A stretch of 64,000 nucleotides of DNA, from NCBI RefSeq assembly GCF_024029435.1, contig NZ_CP097118.1:620001-684000 (forward strand), written 5' to 3'. Shown here piece after piece: positions 20,467-31,300 of this stretch. The stretch's first letter is position 1. The number at the start of each line of letters is the position of its first letter. This stretch comes from Fructilactobacillus hinvesii. Its GTDB lineage: Bacteria; Bacillota; Bacilli; Lactobacillales; Lactobacillaceae. Made by a program: the position numbers and the translations under genes. The notes below the pieces were generated by a model that was not told the DNA's origin, did no database searches, and saw only the letters and a list, made by a program, of their open reading frames with translations.

Positions 20467-21126
20467 ATGTCAATGAATTTGTTAATTATGGGTCTTCCCG
20501 GAGCCGGGAAGGGAACTCAAGCAGATTTTATTGTGGAGAAATATGGGATCCCTCATATTTCAACCGGAGATATCTTCCGGGCGGCCATTAAGCAACAAAC
20601 GCCGTTGGGAGTTAAAGCCCAAGCGTATATTGATCAAGGGGAACTGGTTCCAGACGATGTCACCTGTGGAATCGTGGAAGAACGATTACAGCAACCAGAT
20701 ACGCAAGCTGGTTACTTACTAGATGGTTTCCCGCGAACGATTGTTCAGGCAGAACAATTAGAAAAAATGACGACGAAGTTAGCTAAACCGTTGGATGCCG
20801 TTTTAAACATTGATGTTGATCCGGAAACCTTAATCGAACGGCTTTCTGGTCGGTTCATTTGTAAAAACTGTGGTGCTACTTATCATAAATTGTACAAAAA
20901 ACCTCGAGTTGAAGGTACGTGTGATGTATGTGGTGGACATGCCTTTTATCAACGGAGCGATGATAAACCAGAGACCGTTAAGAATCGGTTAGAAGTTAAC
21001 TTAAAGATGAATACACCTCTAGTTGACTTTTATTCCGAACGCAACTTGTTGCATACGGTGAACGGAAATCAACCAATCGCAGAAGTTACAAAGGAAATCA
21101 ACCAAGTTCTGTCTGATCTTCATTAA
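20467..21126 (+). CDS. adk: adenylate kinase
   Basis: Interconverts ATP + AMP and 2 ADP (219 aa). P-loop [11 protein letters not shown] at ~9-19; lid domain with four cysteines (C132, C135, C152, C155), the zinc-lid form common in Gram-positives. ATG 20467 follows AGGAGG with 8 nt; other ATGs nearby are out of frame or too distant. Confidence 0.98.
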   Translation: MSMNLLIMGLPGAGKGTQADFIVEKYGIPHISTGDIFRAAIKQQTPLGVKAQAYIDQGELVPDDVTCGIVEERLQQPDTQAGYLLDGFPRTIVQAEQLEKMTTKLAKPLDAVLNIDVDPETLIERLSGRFICKNCGATYHKLYKKPRVEGTCDVCGGHAFYQRSDDKPETVKNRLEVNLKMNTPLVDFYSERNLLHTVNGNQPIAEVTKEINQVLSDLH

Positions 21127-21141
21127 CAAATAACAGCTTCG

Positions 21142-21170
21142 TTGTCGAATCGCCGCTAATATGCTATATT
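21142..21170 (+). promoter_or_regulatory. promoter upstream of infA
   Basis: TTGTCG (21142-21147) and TATATT (21165-21170) with 17 nt spacing and a TGC just before the -10 box. It would boost the infA-rpmJ-rpsM-rpsK-rpoA-rplQ segment. Confidence 0.6.
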
Positions 21171-21232
21171 GGTAGGTATTGATAACGGTTTTTGGAAAAG
21201 AACTTGAGTGATTTAAATTTTGGAGGATTGTT

Positions 21233-21451
21233 GTGTCGAAAGATAACGTAATTGAAATTGAAGGAAAAATTACCGAAACACTACCAAATGCAATGTTTCG
21301 AGTGGAACTAGAAAACGGCCACGAAATTTTAGCGCACGTTTCTGGTAAAATTAGAATGCATTACATTAAGATACTTCCAGGAGACCGTGTAACTGTTGAA
21401 ATGTCACCATATGATTTAACGAAGGGTCGCATTACTTATCGGTTTAAGTAA
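21233..21451 (+). CDS. infA: translation initiation factor IF-1
   Basis: 72-aa OB-fold factor that binds the 30S A site. GTG start after GGAGG; conserved [20 protein letters not shown] and the C-terminal [13 protein letters not shown]. Confidence 0.98.
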   Translation: MSKDNVIEIEGKITETLPNAMFRVELENGHEILAHVSGKIRMHYIKILPGDRVTVEMSPYDLTKGRITYRFK

Positions 21452-21477
21452 GACCTTTTATCTAGGAGGGTTATAAA

Positions 21478-21597
21478 ATGAAAGTAAGACCATCAGTCAA
21501 AAAAATGTGTGAAAGTTGCAAAATCATTAAGCGGAAAGGCCGCGTAATGGTTATTTGCTCAGCTAACGCTAAGCACAAACAACGTCAAGGAAAGTAA
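21478..21597 (+). CDS. rpmJ: 50S ribosomal protein L36
   Basis: 39-aa zinc-ribbon protein of the large subunit: starts [15 protein letters not shown] and ends KHKQRQGK. Zinc ligands C11, C14, C27 and H33 are in place. AGGAGGG precedes the ATG; 26 bp after infA, as expected. Confidence 0.97.
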   Translation: MKVRPSVKKMCESCKIIKRKGRVMVICSANAKHKQRQGK

Positions 21598-21624
21598 TTA
21601 TTTAAATAGAGGAGGTGGACATTA

Positions 21625-21975
21625 ATGGCTCGTATTGCCGGAGTAGATTTACCACGTAACAAGCGTGTTGTCATTGCCCTTACTTACATTTACGGGATTG
21701 GAAACACAACTGCCCAAAAAGTATTGGCAAAGGCTGGAGTTTCAGAAGACGTTCGGACGCAAGATTTGACTCCTGAACAAGAAGACAAGATCCGGGTTGC
21801 TGTCGATGATTACACCATCGAAGGTGACTTACGTCGGGAAGTTAGCATGAACATCAAGCGGTTGTCAGAAATCGGTTCATACCGTGGATTACGGCACCGT
21901 CGTGGTTTGCCTTCTAGAGGTCAACACACGAAGAACAACGCTCGGACCAGAAAAGGTAAGAGAACGAAAAAATAA
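21625..21975 (+). CDS. rpsM: 30S ribosomal protein S13
   Basis: Head protein contacting the 50S and P-site tRNA (116 aa, slightly short). [20 protein letters not shown] start; [20 protein letters not shown] near the end. Confidence 0.98.
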   Translation: MARIAGVDLPRNKRVVIALTYIYGIGNTTAQKVLAKAGVSEDVRTQDLTPEQEDKIRVAVDDYTIEGDLRREVSMNIKRLSEIGSYRGLRHRRGLPSRGQHTKNNARTRKGKRTKK

Positions 21976-22002
21976 TAATTAAAAAGGAGGTTATCAGTCC
22001 CT

Positions 22003-22389
22003 ATGGTTAAAAAGAATACTCGTAAACGGAAAGCAAGAAAGCACGTTGAATCTGGTGTGGCTCACATTCACTCCACTTTTAACAACACCTTAGTTATGAT
22101 TACCGACGTTCAAGGGAACGCGATTGCTTGGTCATCAGCTGGTGCATTAGGTTTCCGTGGAAGTCGTAAATCAACTCCATTTGCCGCTCAAATGGCTGCT
22201 GAAGCTGCTGCTAAGGCTGCAATGGAACATGGTATGAAGACTGTGGAAGTTTCAGTTAAGGGTCCTGGTTCAGGTCGTGAATCTGCAATTCGGGCTTTAC
22301 AAACTACTGGTTTAGAAGTTGCTGCAATTCGTGACGTTACTCCAGTTCCTCATAACGGTTGCCGTCCTCCAAAACGTCGTCGAGTTTAA
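22003..22389 (+). CDS. rpsK: 30S ribosomal protein S11
   Basis: Platform protein of the 30S (128 aa) with [18 protein letters not shown] and the C-terminal [21 protein letters not shown] precedes the ATG with slightly long spacing. Confidence 0.98.
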   Translation: MVKKNTRKRKARKHVESGVAHIHSTFNNTLVMITDVQGNAIAWSSAGALGFRGSRKSTPFAAQMAAEAAAKAAMEHGMKTVEVSVKGPGSGRESAIRALQTTGLEVAAIRDVTPVPHNGCRPPKRRRV

Positions 22390-22449
22390 TATTAATGCAA
22401 GCTCATTGTGTAATGGACTCAACGCTGTTTGAAGGGGGTAGAGGTTAGA

Positions 22450-23406
22450 ATGATTGAGTTTGAAAAGCCAAACATTCACAAAATTGAAGAAACAAATAAC
22501 TATGGTGAAGTAGTTGTCGAACCATTAGAACGTGGTTATGGGACAACCTTAGGAAACTCGCTTCGTCGAGTTTTGCTAGCTTCTTTACCAGGCGCTGCAG
22601 TTACCAGTGTTCAAATTGATGGTGTTTTACACGAATTCTCAACTGTTAAAGGTGTCACTGAAGACGTGACTAAAATCATTTTGAACTTGAAAAAGTTGAA
22701 GTTGAAAATCGATGGTGATGACGATCAGAACGAAACTCACACGATGAGTATTAACGTTACTGGTCCCGCCGATGTAACCGGAGCTGATCTATCAACTGAT
22801 AGTGAGACCACGATTTTAAATCCGGACTTACACATTGCAACGGTTGCCGAAGGTGCTACCTTACACATGACGGTAACGGCTAACAAGGGCCGTGGTTATG
22901 TATCAGCTGAAGAAAACAAAGCTAGAAATGACGATATGCCAATTGGCGTGTTACCAGTCGATTCTATCTATACCCCAATCGAACGTGTTAACTATCAAGT
23001 TGAAGATACGCGTGTTGGACAGCGTGATGACTTCGATAAATTGACTCTCGATGTTTGGACTAATGGTTCAATTACTCCTTCTGAAGCAATTAGTTTAGCT
23101 GCCAAGGTGTTATCACAACACTTGGAAATGTTTGTGGACTTGACTGACAAGGCCCAACAAGCTAACGTCATGGTGGAAAAAGAAGAAAGCCATAAAGAAA
23201 AAATGCTCGAAATGTCAATTGAAGAACTGGATCTTTCCGTTCGTTCTTACAACTGTTTGAAACGAGCTGGGATTAATACCGTGCAAGAATTGACCGACAA
23301 ATCCATGGCCGACATGATGAAAGTTCGTAACTTAGGACGCAAGTCCCTCGAAGAAATCGAACAGAAGTTAGAAGGACTTGGATTATCATTTCGGAAAGAA
23401 GACTAA
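22450..23406 (+). CDS. rpoA: DNA-directed RNA polymerase subunit alpha
   Basis: Alpha subunit (318 aa): the N-terminal dimerisation/assembly domain ([20 protein letters not shown]) and the C-terminal domain that binds UP elements and activators ([15 protein letters not shown] ... [10 protein letters not shown]). ATG 22450 has GAGG 5 nt upstream and matches the family start [12 protein letters not shown]; an in-frame TTG at 22429 is not used. Confidence 0.98.
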   Translation: MIEFEKPNIHKIEETNNYGEVVVEPLERGYGTTLGNSLRRVLLASLPGAAVTSVQIDGVLHEFSTVKGVTEDVTKIILNLKKLKLKIDGDDDQNETHTMSINVTGPADVTGADLSTDSETTILNPDLHIATVAEGATLHMTVTANKGRGYVSAEENKARNDDMPIGVLPVDSIYTPIERVNYQVEDTRVGQRDDFDKLTLDVWTNGSITPSEAISLAAKVLSQHLEMFVDLTDKAQQANVMVEKEESHKEKMLEMSIEELDLSVRSYNCLKRAGINTVQELTDKSMADMMKVRNLGRKSLEEIEQKLEGLGLSFRKED

Positions 23407-23428
23407 TTAAAAAAGGAGGCTCCCATTT

Positions 23429-23809
23429 ATGAGTTATCGTAAATTTGGTCGCGAATCAGGCCCTCGTCGTGCTATGCTTCGTAACTTAACTACTGACTTA
23501 ATTGTTAACGATCGGATTGAAACCACTGAAGCTAAAGCAAAGACTGTTCGTTCTTTAGCTGAACAAATGGTGACATTAGGTAAGAAGGGTGACTTGGCTG
23601 CTCGTCGGCGTGCCGCTGCTTACTTACAAAACACGATTGCTGACGTCAAAGAAGACGGAGATGACATCAAAGTTACGACGGCATTACAAAAATTATTTGA
23701 CGAAATTGCACCTAAGTACCAAGATCGTCAAGGTGGTTACACCCGGATTTTGAAGACAATGCCACGTCGTGGTGATGGTGCCCAAATGGTTATCTTGGAA
23801 TTCGTTTAA
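23429..23809 (+). CDS. rplQ: 50S ribosomal protein L17
   Basis: 126-aa protein near the exit tunnel; last gene of the alpha cluster. [20 protein letters not shown] start and [18 protein letters not shown] end. Confidence 0.98.
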   Translation: MSYRKFGRESGPRRAMLRNLTTDLIVNDRIETTEAKAKTVRSLAEQMVTLGKKGDLAARRRAAAYLQNTIADVKEDGDDIKVTTALQKLFDEIAPKYQDRQGGYTRILKTMPRRGDGAQMVILEFV

Positions 23810-23843
23810 TTTTAAGCAATAACTAATTTCATATTTTTCACTG

Positions 23844-23943
23844 AATCACTAAGGTTGAGGTATAAAGCGTTATGATGATGGAAGTTCCAAGTCTAGCTTG
23901 AATGTGGTCTAACCATGCGCCTCAATCTTTTAGTGATTTTTTT
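23844..23943 (+). ncRNA. L17 downstream element (L17DE), also the operon terminator
   Basis: A conserved-type RNA located directly 3' of rplQ. The closing helix pairs AATCACTAA (23844-23852) with TTAGTGATT (23930-23938), extended by TTGAGG/CCTCAA, and ends in a T-run. About 60 nt of internal sequence holds smaller arms (GGAAGTTCC). Position and closing-stem-plus-T-run layout fit the L17DE motif described in Lactobacillales; the assignment is by location and structure, not by alignment. Confidence 0.72.
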
Positions 23944-23973
23944 ATACATAAATTTAGCGGAAAGTGGGTGTGA

Positions 23974-24801
23974 ATGATGCAACCAAAAATTGAATTTCGA
24001 ACGGTTGACTTTGCTTATCAGCCGGAGGTTCCGGTCCTTACCAACGTTTCTTTTCAAGTAAAAGCCGGACAAACCATTGCTCTAGTTGGAGCCAACGGAA
24101 GCGGTAAAAGTACGATTGCGAAACTCCTGGCTGGTTTGTTGGAACCTACTTCCGGAACCATTTTGATTGATCACACCCCGCTGACCCCGACTAATCTGGC
24201 TCAACTGCGACAACGAATCGGGTTGGTTTTTCAGAACCCCGATGATCAAATCGTGGGGGCGACCGTTGCCGAAAATACGGCCTTTGGGTTAGAAAATCGC
24301 AACGTTCCGCGTCCGGAAATGCAAACTCGAGTCCACCGTGCATTGGAACAAGTGGGCATGTGGGACTATCGGGATCGAGAACCAGGCCTCCTTTCTGGGG
24401 GACAAAAACAGCGTGTGGCCTTGGCGAGTGCCTTAGCGATTACCCCGGAAATCTTGATCTTGGATGAAGCAACCAGCATGCTGGATCCGCAAGCCAAGCA
24501 GGAATTAAACCAAATTATTCAGAAGTTACAAGAACAGGTCGGATTAACGATTATTTTAATTACGCACGATCTGGAGATGTTGTCGTTAGCAGAACGAGTA
24601 ATTGCTTTAGATCAGCAGCAAGTAGCGTTTACGGGAACTGCTAGCGAACTTTTTCACGAGAAGCACTTGTTAGCCCAAATGCAGTTAGAACTTCCCTTTA
24701 GTTTGCAAGTTCAACGAGAGTTAGCGGCACAACGGGTTCCGGTTCCAGATACCGATTTGAACGAAAAGGAATTGATCGAATGGCTCACCAAGTTACTTTA
24801 A
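23974..24801 (+). CDS. ecfA1: energy-coupling factor transporter ATP-binding protein EcfA1
   Basis: ABC ATPase (275 aa) of the shared ECF module that powers vitamin and metal uptake through exchangeable S components. Walker A GANGSGKST, Q-loop VFQNPDDQIVG, signature LLSGGQKQR, Walker B ILILDEATSMLD, switch histidine in LITHDLE. Tandem ATGs at 23974 and 23977. Overlaps ecfA2 by 22 nt. No S component is adjacent, as expected for a group II ECF module. Confidence 0.95.
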   Translation: MMQPKIEFRTVDFAYQPEVPVLTNVSFQVKAGQTIALVGANGSGKSTIAKLLAGLLEPTSGTILIDHTPLTPTNLAQLRQRIGLVFQNPDDQIVGATVAENTAFGLENRNVPRPEMQTRVHRALEQVGMWDYRDREPGLLSGGQKQRVALASALAITPEILILDEATSMLDPQAKQELNQIIQKLQEQVGLTIILITHDLEMLSLAERVIALDQQQVAFTGTASELFHEKHLLAQMQLELPFSLQVQRELAAQRVPVPDTDLNEKELIEWLTKLL

Positions 24802-25640
24802 ACCACGTTTATTATACTTACGGACTGCAGACGCCGGTGGCACACGAGGCCTTACACGACGTCAGTTTTAACGTGGATCAGGGCGACTTTGTGACCATCA
24901 TTGGAACCACGGGGAGCGGAAAATCAACGTTAATCAAGCTTTTGAATGGACTCCAGTTGGCGCAAGCGGGAACGGTGAACGTGTTGGGAGTAGAACTGCA
25001 AGCCAAGACCACAGCGAAGGCCTTAAAACAGTTACGTTCTCAAGTGGGCATGGTGTTTCAATCTCCAGAGCAGCAGTTGTTTGCAGATACCGTTCTGCAG
25101 GACGTTCAGTTTGGTCCCCAAAACTTTGGAGTAAGTCCTAAGCAAGCCGCCATCCAAGCCAAACAGAGTTTGCAACAGGTTGGGATTGCTCCCGAACTAT
25201 TGGAGCGGTCCCCATTTGAACTCTCCGGAGGACAAAAACGGCGGGTGGCTATTGCCGGGGTCCTTGCTAGTCAACCACGAATCCTCGTGTTAGATGAGCC
25301 CACGGTGGGGTTAGATGGCCGGGGCCGCCGATCGATTCTAGAATTATTGCGCAAGCTTAATCAGGAACAGCAGGTTACGATTATCATGATTACGCATGAG
25401 ATGGATATCGTAGCGCGGTATGCGCGACGAGTGGTAGTGATGCATCATGGTCAAATTACGCAGGATACGACGCCCCGCGAATTTTTCCAAACTACTCAGA
25501 ATCAATTTGTCCTTCCGGGAGCAGTCCGAGTAGGCCGGGCCTTGCAGGCCAATGGAATTACGTTAGAACAATTGCCACTGACCCGGCAGGAATTGGTAAA
25601 GACTGTCTTAGAGCGGTTGCAGAAGGAGGATCGGGCATGA
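24780..25640 (+). CDS. ecfA2: energy-coupling factor transporter ATP-binding protein EcfA2
   Basis: Second ECF ATPase (286 aa), paired with EcfA1. Walker A GTTGSGKST, signature ELSGGQKRR, Walker B ILVLDEPTVGLD, H-loop MITHEMD. The start lies inside the end of ecfA1 and the end overlaps ecfT by 4 nt, so the three are translationally coupled. Confidence 0.95.
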   Translation: MAHQVTLNHVYYTYGLQTPVAHEALHDVSFNVDQGDFVTIIGTTGSGKSTLIKLLNGLQLAQAGTVNVLGVELQAKTTAKALKQLRSQVGMVFQSPEQQLFADTVLQDVQFGPQNFGVSPKQAAIQAKQSLQQVGIAPELLERSPFELSGGQKRRVAIAGVLASQPRILVLDEPTVGLDGRGRRSILELLRKLNQEQQVTIIMITHEMDIVARYARRVVVMHHGQITQDTTPREFFQTTQNQFVLPGAVRVGRALQANGITLEQLPLTRQELVKTVLERLQKEDRA

Positions 25641-26434
25641 ATCACATGGTCTTTGGGAATTATTTGCCCGGGCACTCCTGGTTACATCGGTTACATCCGA
25701 CGGGAAAAATTGTCAGTCTAATCTTACTGATTACGTGGACTTTGCTGGCCAATAACTGGGCTAATTACGCCGTGCTGGCCCTGGTAATCTTAATGCTAGT
25801 TAAGCTGGCTCAGGTTCCGTTTAGGATGCTGTTTTCGTCGTTAAAACCGTTTGTGTGGTTGATTGCCTTTACCGTCTTAATTCAAATTGGCTTTGGCCAC
25901 GGTGGGACTACCTACTGGCACTGGGGAATTTTCAACGTTACTAGTGTTGGAGTCACCACGGCGGGCTTGATTTTTGTTCGGTTCCTGTTGATCATCATCG
26001 TGGCGATGTTACTGACGGTTACAACGTCTCCGAATGCGATTGCCAAGGGGGTTGAAACCCTATTGATGCCGTTAAAAAAGGTCGGAGTTCCAGTTGCCAT
26101 GATTGGAATCATGCTGTCGATTGCGCTTCGCTTTATCCCCACCTTGTTAACCGAGATGCAAACCATCATGAACGCCCAACGTTCGCGTGGAGTGGTTTTC
26201 AACGGCGGGAGTCTCTGGCAACGAGCTCGCAACGTCTTATCTTTGATTATCCCGTTGTTAGTCTCGGCGTTTCGCCATGCTGATAACCTGGCAGATGCAC
26301 TGGGAGCCAGCGGATATGATGCCAGCCAACCCCGGAGTAGTTATTATCAATACCGATGGCAACGGCTTGATACGATGGCGTTTGTGCTGGTCTTAGTGAT
26401 TGGAATGATTGTAGTAGGATTGCGAGGAGTGTAA
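25637..26434 (+). CDS. ecfT: energy-coupling factor transporter transmembrane protein EcfT
   Basis: Membrane scaffold (265 aa) linking EcfA1A2 to S components. N-terminal LHRLHPTGKIVSL, several hydrophobic helices, and coupling motifs with a central A-R-G (AQRSRGVVF) and a second ASGYDA. The stop is immediately followed by the truA ATG. Confidence 0.95.
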   Translation: MNHMVFGNYLPGHSWLHRLHPTGKIVSLILLITWTLLANNWANYAVLALVILMLVKLAQVPFRMLFSSLKPFVWLIAFTVLIQIGFGHGGTTYWHWGIFNVTSVGVTTAGLIFVRFLLIIIVAMLLTVTTSPNAIAKGVETLLMPLKKVGVPVAMIGIMLSIALRFIPTLLTEMQTIMNAQRSRGVVFNGGSLWQRARNVLSLIIPLLVSAFRHADNLADALGASGYDASQPRSSYYQYRWQRLDTMAFVLVLVIGMIVVGLRGV

Positions 26435-27235
26435 ATGACGCAGCGGTATAAAATTACATTTGCTTATGATGGGACGCAATTTGCTGGCTTTCAACGCCAG
26501 CCCCAGCAACGAACCGTGGAAGGGGTGCTGACCAAAATTGTGAATCAGATGGCGAAGCAACCGGACGAAACGCTGGGGGTTTATGGCTCGGGGCGGACCG
26601 ATGCGGGCGTCCATGCTCTAGCTCAAGTGGCTCACTTTGACTTTCCGTTTCCAATTCCTGCCGACAAGATGCTGAAGGGACTCAACAGCATGTGTCCCTT
26701 AGACATCCAGATCAAGGACGTGGAAATTGTCCCCGAGACGTTCCATGCGCGTTATGATGTCACTGGGAAGAAGTATCTCTACCGGTTGTCGTTAGGACCG
26801 TTTACGGACCCGTTTAAACGTTTTTATACGGCTCACTGGCGTTTTCCCTTGGATTTTGCCCGGATGGAAACCGCGATTCAAGATTTAGTGGGAAAGCATA
26901 ACTTTGCGTCGTTTGTGGCGTCTGGAGCCAAGCCCGGCAGTCGGGTGCGCACCATTTTTAGCACGAAAGCAATTAACGACGTCGCTAATCAAGAAATTCA
27001 GCTTGAATTCTATGGCGATGGCTTTATGTATAATCAGGTCCGGATTATGACGGCTGTCCTCGTTGAAATTGGGATGAAGAAACGTCCGGTCGATGACATT
27101 CAACGTTTGTTAGCGGTGCAAGATCGGCAACAGGCTCGGTTAACGATGCCGGCGCATGGTTTATTTTTAGAGCAAGTTTACTATCCGGGTGATGATCCGG
27201 AACATAGTGAAAAAAAGCATCCAGATCGCGATTAA
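26435..27235 (+). CDS. truA: tRNA pseudouridine(38-40) synthase
   Basis: Makes pseudouridine in the anticodon stem-loop of tRNAs (266 aa). Catalytic aspartate in GSGRTDAGVHALAQV; the NFASF and GDGFMYNQVRIM motifs are present. It lies directly against ecfT, the conserved ecf-truA-rplM-rpsI order. Confidence 0.96.
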   Translation: MTQRYKITFAYDGTQFAGFQRQPQQRTVEGVLTKIVNQMAKQPDETLGVYGSGRTDAGVHALAQVAHFDFPFPIPADKMLKGLNSMCPLDIQIKDVEIVPETFHARYDVTGKKYLYRLSLGPFTDPFKRFYTAHWRFPLDFARMETAIQDLVGKHNFASFVASGAKPGSRVRTIFSTKAINDVANQEIQLEFYGDGFMYNQVRIMTAVLVEIGMKKRPVDDIQRLLAVQDRQQARLTMPAHGLFLEQVYYPGDDPEHSEKKHPDRD

Positions 27236-27248
27236 TTCCGCGAATAGA

Positions 27249-27277
27249 TTGACATTCTGGGGGATTATTTGTATTAT
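27249..27277 (+). promoter_or_regulatory. rplM-rpsI promoter
   Basis: TTGACA (27249-27254) and TATTAT (27272-27277) with 17 nt spacing, just after truA. Confidence 0.8.
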
Positions 27278-27283
27278 GGTAGT

Positions 27284-27345
27284 TGGTATTGTTTGCCCCA
27301 CATAAGCCCCGGAAACTTATAAGGTGTCGAACAAACACAGAAACA
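27284..27345 (+). promoter_or_regulatory. L13-leader-like RNA before rplM
   Basis: The short leader can close GTTTG (27290-27294 region) with CAAAC just before the ribosome binding site, with an inner ATAAG/CTTAT arm and the sequence CCCCGGAAA in the loop. This fits an autoregulatory ribosomal protein leader (L13 leader family), recognised from layout and position only. Confidence 0.55.
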
Positions 27346-27359
27346 TGGAGGAAGAAAAA

Positions 27360-27803
27360 GTGCGTACAACATACATGGCTAAGCCCGGTGAAATTGAACA
27401 CAAATGGTACATCATTGACGCAGCAGGCGTTCCTTTAGGTCGTCTTGCTAGTGTTACTGCTTCAATTTTACGCGGTAAAAACAAACCCACATACACACCA
27501 CACGTTGACTCTGGTGACCACGTCATTATTATCAACGCTTCAAAAGTGGCTTTAACTGGTCACAAAGCAAAAGATAAGATGCACTACCACCACACTCAAT
27601 ACATTGGTGGGATTAAGCAAGAATCATTTGGCATGTTACGCGAAGAAAAGCCAGCTAAGTTAATTGAGCAAACCGTAAAAGGAATGCTTCCTCATGGTAC
27701 ATTAGGACGTAAGATTGCTAAGAAACTTCACGTTTATGCAGGTGAAGAACACAAAAATGATGCTCAAAAACCCGAAGTTTTAGATATTAACAACCTAATT
27801 TAA
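27360..27803 (+). CDS. rplM: 50S ribosomal protein L13
   Basis: Early assembly protein (147 aa). GTG 27360 is chosen because GGAGG lies 8 nt upstream and the family begins [11 protein letters not shown]; an in-frame ATG-proximal ORF extends further but lies in the leader [19 protein letters not shown] and [10 protein letters not shown] are diagnostic. Confidence 0.96.
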   Translation: MRTTYMAKPGEIEHKWYIIDAAGVPLGRLASVTASILRGKNKPTYTPHVDSGDHVIIINASKVALTGHKAKDKMHYHHTQYIGGIKQESFGMLREEKPAKLIEQTVKGMLPHGTLGRKIAKKLHVYAGEEHKNDAQKPEVLDINNLI

Positions 27804-27816
27804 GGAGGAAACTCAA

Positions 27817-28209
27817 TTGGCTAAAGTACAATATACTGGCACAGGTCGCCGTAAAGATTCAGTTGCTCGTGTACGCTTAGTACCTGGTACTGGTAAAGTG
27901 ATCGTCAACAAACGTGATGTTGAAGATTACATTCCATTCCCAAACTTGCGTGAAGTTATTTTACAACCATACAACGTTACGGAAACGCTCGGTAACTACG
28001 ATACGTTAGTAAACGTAAATGGTGGTGGATTCTCAGGTCAAGCTGGTGCAATCCGTCTCGGAATTGCTCGTGCTTTACTTGAAGTTGATCCTGACTTCCG
28101 TGAAGTTTTGAAAAAAGCTGGCCTGTTAACTCGGGACCCACGGATGAAAGAACGGAAGAAGCCAGGGCTTAAGAAAGCTCGTAAGGCTGGTCAATTCTCA
28201 AAACGTTAA
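27817..28209 (+). CDS. rpsI: 30S ribosomal protein S9
   Basis: Head protein whose C-terminal tail touches P-site tRNA (130 aa). TTG start after [21 protein letters not shown] and the [12 protein letters not shown] tail are typical. Ends the conserved plus-strand block before the AT-rich insert. Confidence 0.97.
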   Translation: MAKVQYTGTGRRKDSVARVRLVPGTGKVIVNKRDVEDYIPFPNLREVILQPYNVTETLGNYDTLVNVNGGGFSGQAGAIRLGIARALLEVDPDFREVLKKAGLLTRDPRMKERKKPGLKKARKAGQFSKR

Positions 28210-28232
28210 GATTTACTCGAATCTTATTTTGG

Positions 28233-28261
28233 ACACTCACACATTTGTGTGGGTGTTTTTT
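28233..28261 (+). terminator. rplM-rpsI terminator
   Basis: ACACTCACACA pairs with TGTGTGGGTGT (one wobble) across a 2-nt loop and is followed by six T. Confidence 0.9.
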
Positions 28262-28318
28262 GTTATAATTGGGAAAATCAATTAACTATATTATTGTAAA
28301 TAAGGTGGACCTAAAATA

Positions 28319-31300
28319 ATGGAGACAAGACAAGACAAGACAAGACAAGACAAGACAAGACAAGACAAGACAAGACAAGACAAGACAAGACATTTGATTC
28401 ATTAATTAAACAAATCAATGATACTGCTGGTGATGTTCAAAGAGATCGAGGCACTCTATTTGAAAAATTAGTCCTGGGATATTTAAAAAATGAACCTACA
28501 TATAAAAACTTGTATACAGATGTTTGGATGCTTAGTGATGTTCCTGAAGAATATGGAATTCCTAAAAAAGATAACGGTGTTGATCTTGTTGCAAAAGATA
28601 AAGATGGAAACCTAACTGCGATTCAAGCTAAATTTTATCAACATAAAATTGGTAAAGATCAGGTGGATTCTTACCTAGCAGAACTTGGTAAACATTATTA
28701 TCAAAGTGGATTGTTTGTTTCTACTGTGGATATTTGGAATAAAAGTGCCGAAGATGAAATTCAGCATAACATTAAACCAATCGGAATAATTGGTCTCTCG
28801 GATTTGCGTAATTCACAAATTGATTGGAATACATTTGATTTTAAGCGGCCTGAAAAAGTAAAAATTACACAAAAAAAGCAACTTCGTAAATATCAAGAAG
28901 AAGCTCTCAATAAGGCTGTTGAACATTTTTCTAACAATGATAGGGGTCAGTTAATTATGGCTCCTGGGACTGGAAAGACATTTACAAGTCTTAAAATTGC
29001 TGAAAAAATGGCACGGAAGCAAGATAATCAATTTAAAGTTTTATATCTCGTTCCTAGTATTCAATTATTAACTCAAACTTTACGCGGATGGAACAATGAT
29101 AGTGAAACTTCTATTACAAGTATGGCAGTCACTTCTGATCGTGATGCATCCCGTTCTAATGATGGTACTGAAGATATTAAAGCAACAGATATTGGTTATC
29201 CAGCCACAACGTCATCGGATAAGATTATTGATAATTACAAGCGAATTAAGAAGCAATCTAATAAGGATAAAATGTTAGTTGTTTTTAGTACTTATCAGAG
29301 TATCGAGGTAATTGGTGAATCCCAAAAGAAAGGATTTCCTGAATTTGATTTAATTATTGCTGATGAAGCTCATCGAACTACAGGTGCTCATTTAGCTGAT
29401 AAAGATGATAGTATCTTTTCAAAGGTTCATTCTAATTCTAATGTACGTGGTAAAAAGAGAATGTATCAAACCGCTACTCCTAAAGTTTATGGTGAAACAG
29501 CCAAGAAGAATGCTAAGGATAAAAGTATTATTGTTTTGTCAATGGACGATAAAAATAAATATGGAGAAGTATTTTACAGAATGGGGTTTGGTACTGCTGT
29601 TAACCGTGGAATTCTAACTGATTATAAAGTAATGGTATTGGCAGTCGATGAATCAGCTGTTCAAAAAGATATGCAACGGACACTATCAGATCCAGAAAAT
29701 GGATTAAATATTGATGATGTTGGTAGAATTGTTGGTATTTGGAACGGTATGATGCGTCGAAATGGGTATAAAAATCCTAAAAAAAATGGTCTATATGATG
29801 GTGTCCCCTTGGAAAGAGCTATTGCTTTCACCAAAACGATTGAGGATTCGAAGAAAATTTCCAATCAATTTGAAGAAGTAGTTAACGATTATTTGTCTGG
29901 TCATCAGTCGGGGGAGAATGAAAAATTAAGGATGCGTCACGCCGATGGGACCATGAACGCTATTCAAAAAAATGATGTATTAGATTGGTTGGCTAACCCT
30001 AATAAACCAGACAATGAAGCTAGAATTGTTTCCAACGTAAGGTTCTTAACTGAAGGAATTGATGTACCAAGTTTAGATGCAATTATTTTTATGGCTCCTA
30101 AAAAATCCCAAGTAGATATTGTTCAAGCCGTTGGTAGAATTATGAGAAAAGCACCTGGTAAAGATTACGGATACATTATTTTACCAATTGTTATTCCAGC
30201 TGATGAAACTCCTGAATCAATTTTAGATAATAATAAGCGATATGATACGGTTTGGCAGGTAATTAATGCACTACGTTCGGTTGATGAACGATTTGAAGCG
30301 ATGGTTGACAAGATAAACATTGCCAAACCTAAGCAAATGAAAGTTATCGGCGTAGGGGAAGCACCAGACGAAAAAAATGATACGGAAAATATTACAGCTG
30401 CTCCAGTTGAAAAACCGGTTCAAACAGAATTAGATTTACAGTGGGATAAGTTTGAAGGAGCAATTTATGGAAAAATCGTTGAAAAAGTTGGAAATCGAAA
30501 GTATTTAGAAAATTGGTCAGACGATGTTGCTAAAATTGCTCAACGTCAAATTGCCTGGATTAAAAATAAGTTATCAGATAAAAATGATCCGATTACGATT
30601 GAGTTTAATAAATTCGTTTCATCATTGAAGCATAATATTAATGACAGTATTGATGAAAATCAAGCCGCTGAAATGTTATCACAACATTTAATTACAAAGC
30701 CTGTATTTGAAGCCTTATTTGATAAATCCAGTTTTGTAAATGATAATCCGGTTTCACAAGCAATGGAAAATATTGTTACTGAACTAGAAAAAGCAGGGTT
30801 TGCGAAGGAACAGGAAAACCTAGAACCACTGTATGAATCTGTTAAAATGCGCGCAGAAGGAATTGAAAAACCTGAAGATAAGCAAAAAATTCTTGTCACA
30901 CTTTATGATAAATTTTTTAGCACGGCATTTAAATCTACAACGGAAAGATTGGGAATAGTTTTTACACCAGTGGAAGTAGTTGATTTTATTGTGAAGTCTG
31001 TTGATGATTTACTTAATAAATATTTCCACAAATCATTAGCTGATAATGGTGTTCATGTTCTTGATCCCTTTACGGGGACTGGAACTTTTATTGTTCGAAC
31101 ATTAACTTATTTAAAGCATCAATTAGATACAGGTGAAATCACCTTTGCATATATTTTAAGGAAATATATGCACGAATTACATGCTAATGAGATTGTTTTA
31201 CTAAGTTATTACATTGCAGCTATTAATATTGAAACAACATTTGCAGAAATTGACGATAATAAAAATGAATATAAACCATTTGAGGGAATTGTTTTAACGG

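Noticed and set aside
27324..27359. N-terminal extension of L13
   Set aside because: It overlaps the leader RNA and the GGAGG that serves GTG 27360.
28323..28392. Short-period tandem repeat as a possible CRISPR remnant
   Set aside because: The unit is 5 bp with no spacers and lies inside a reading frame; it is a simple sequence repeat, not an array.
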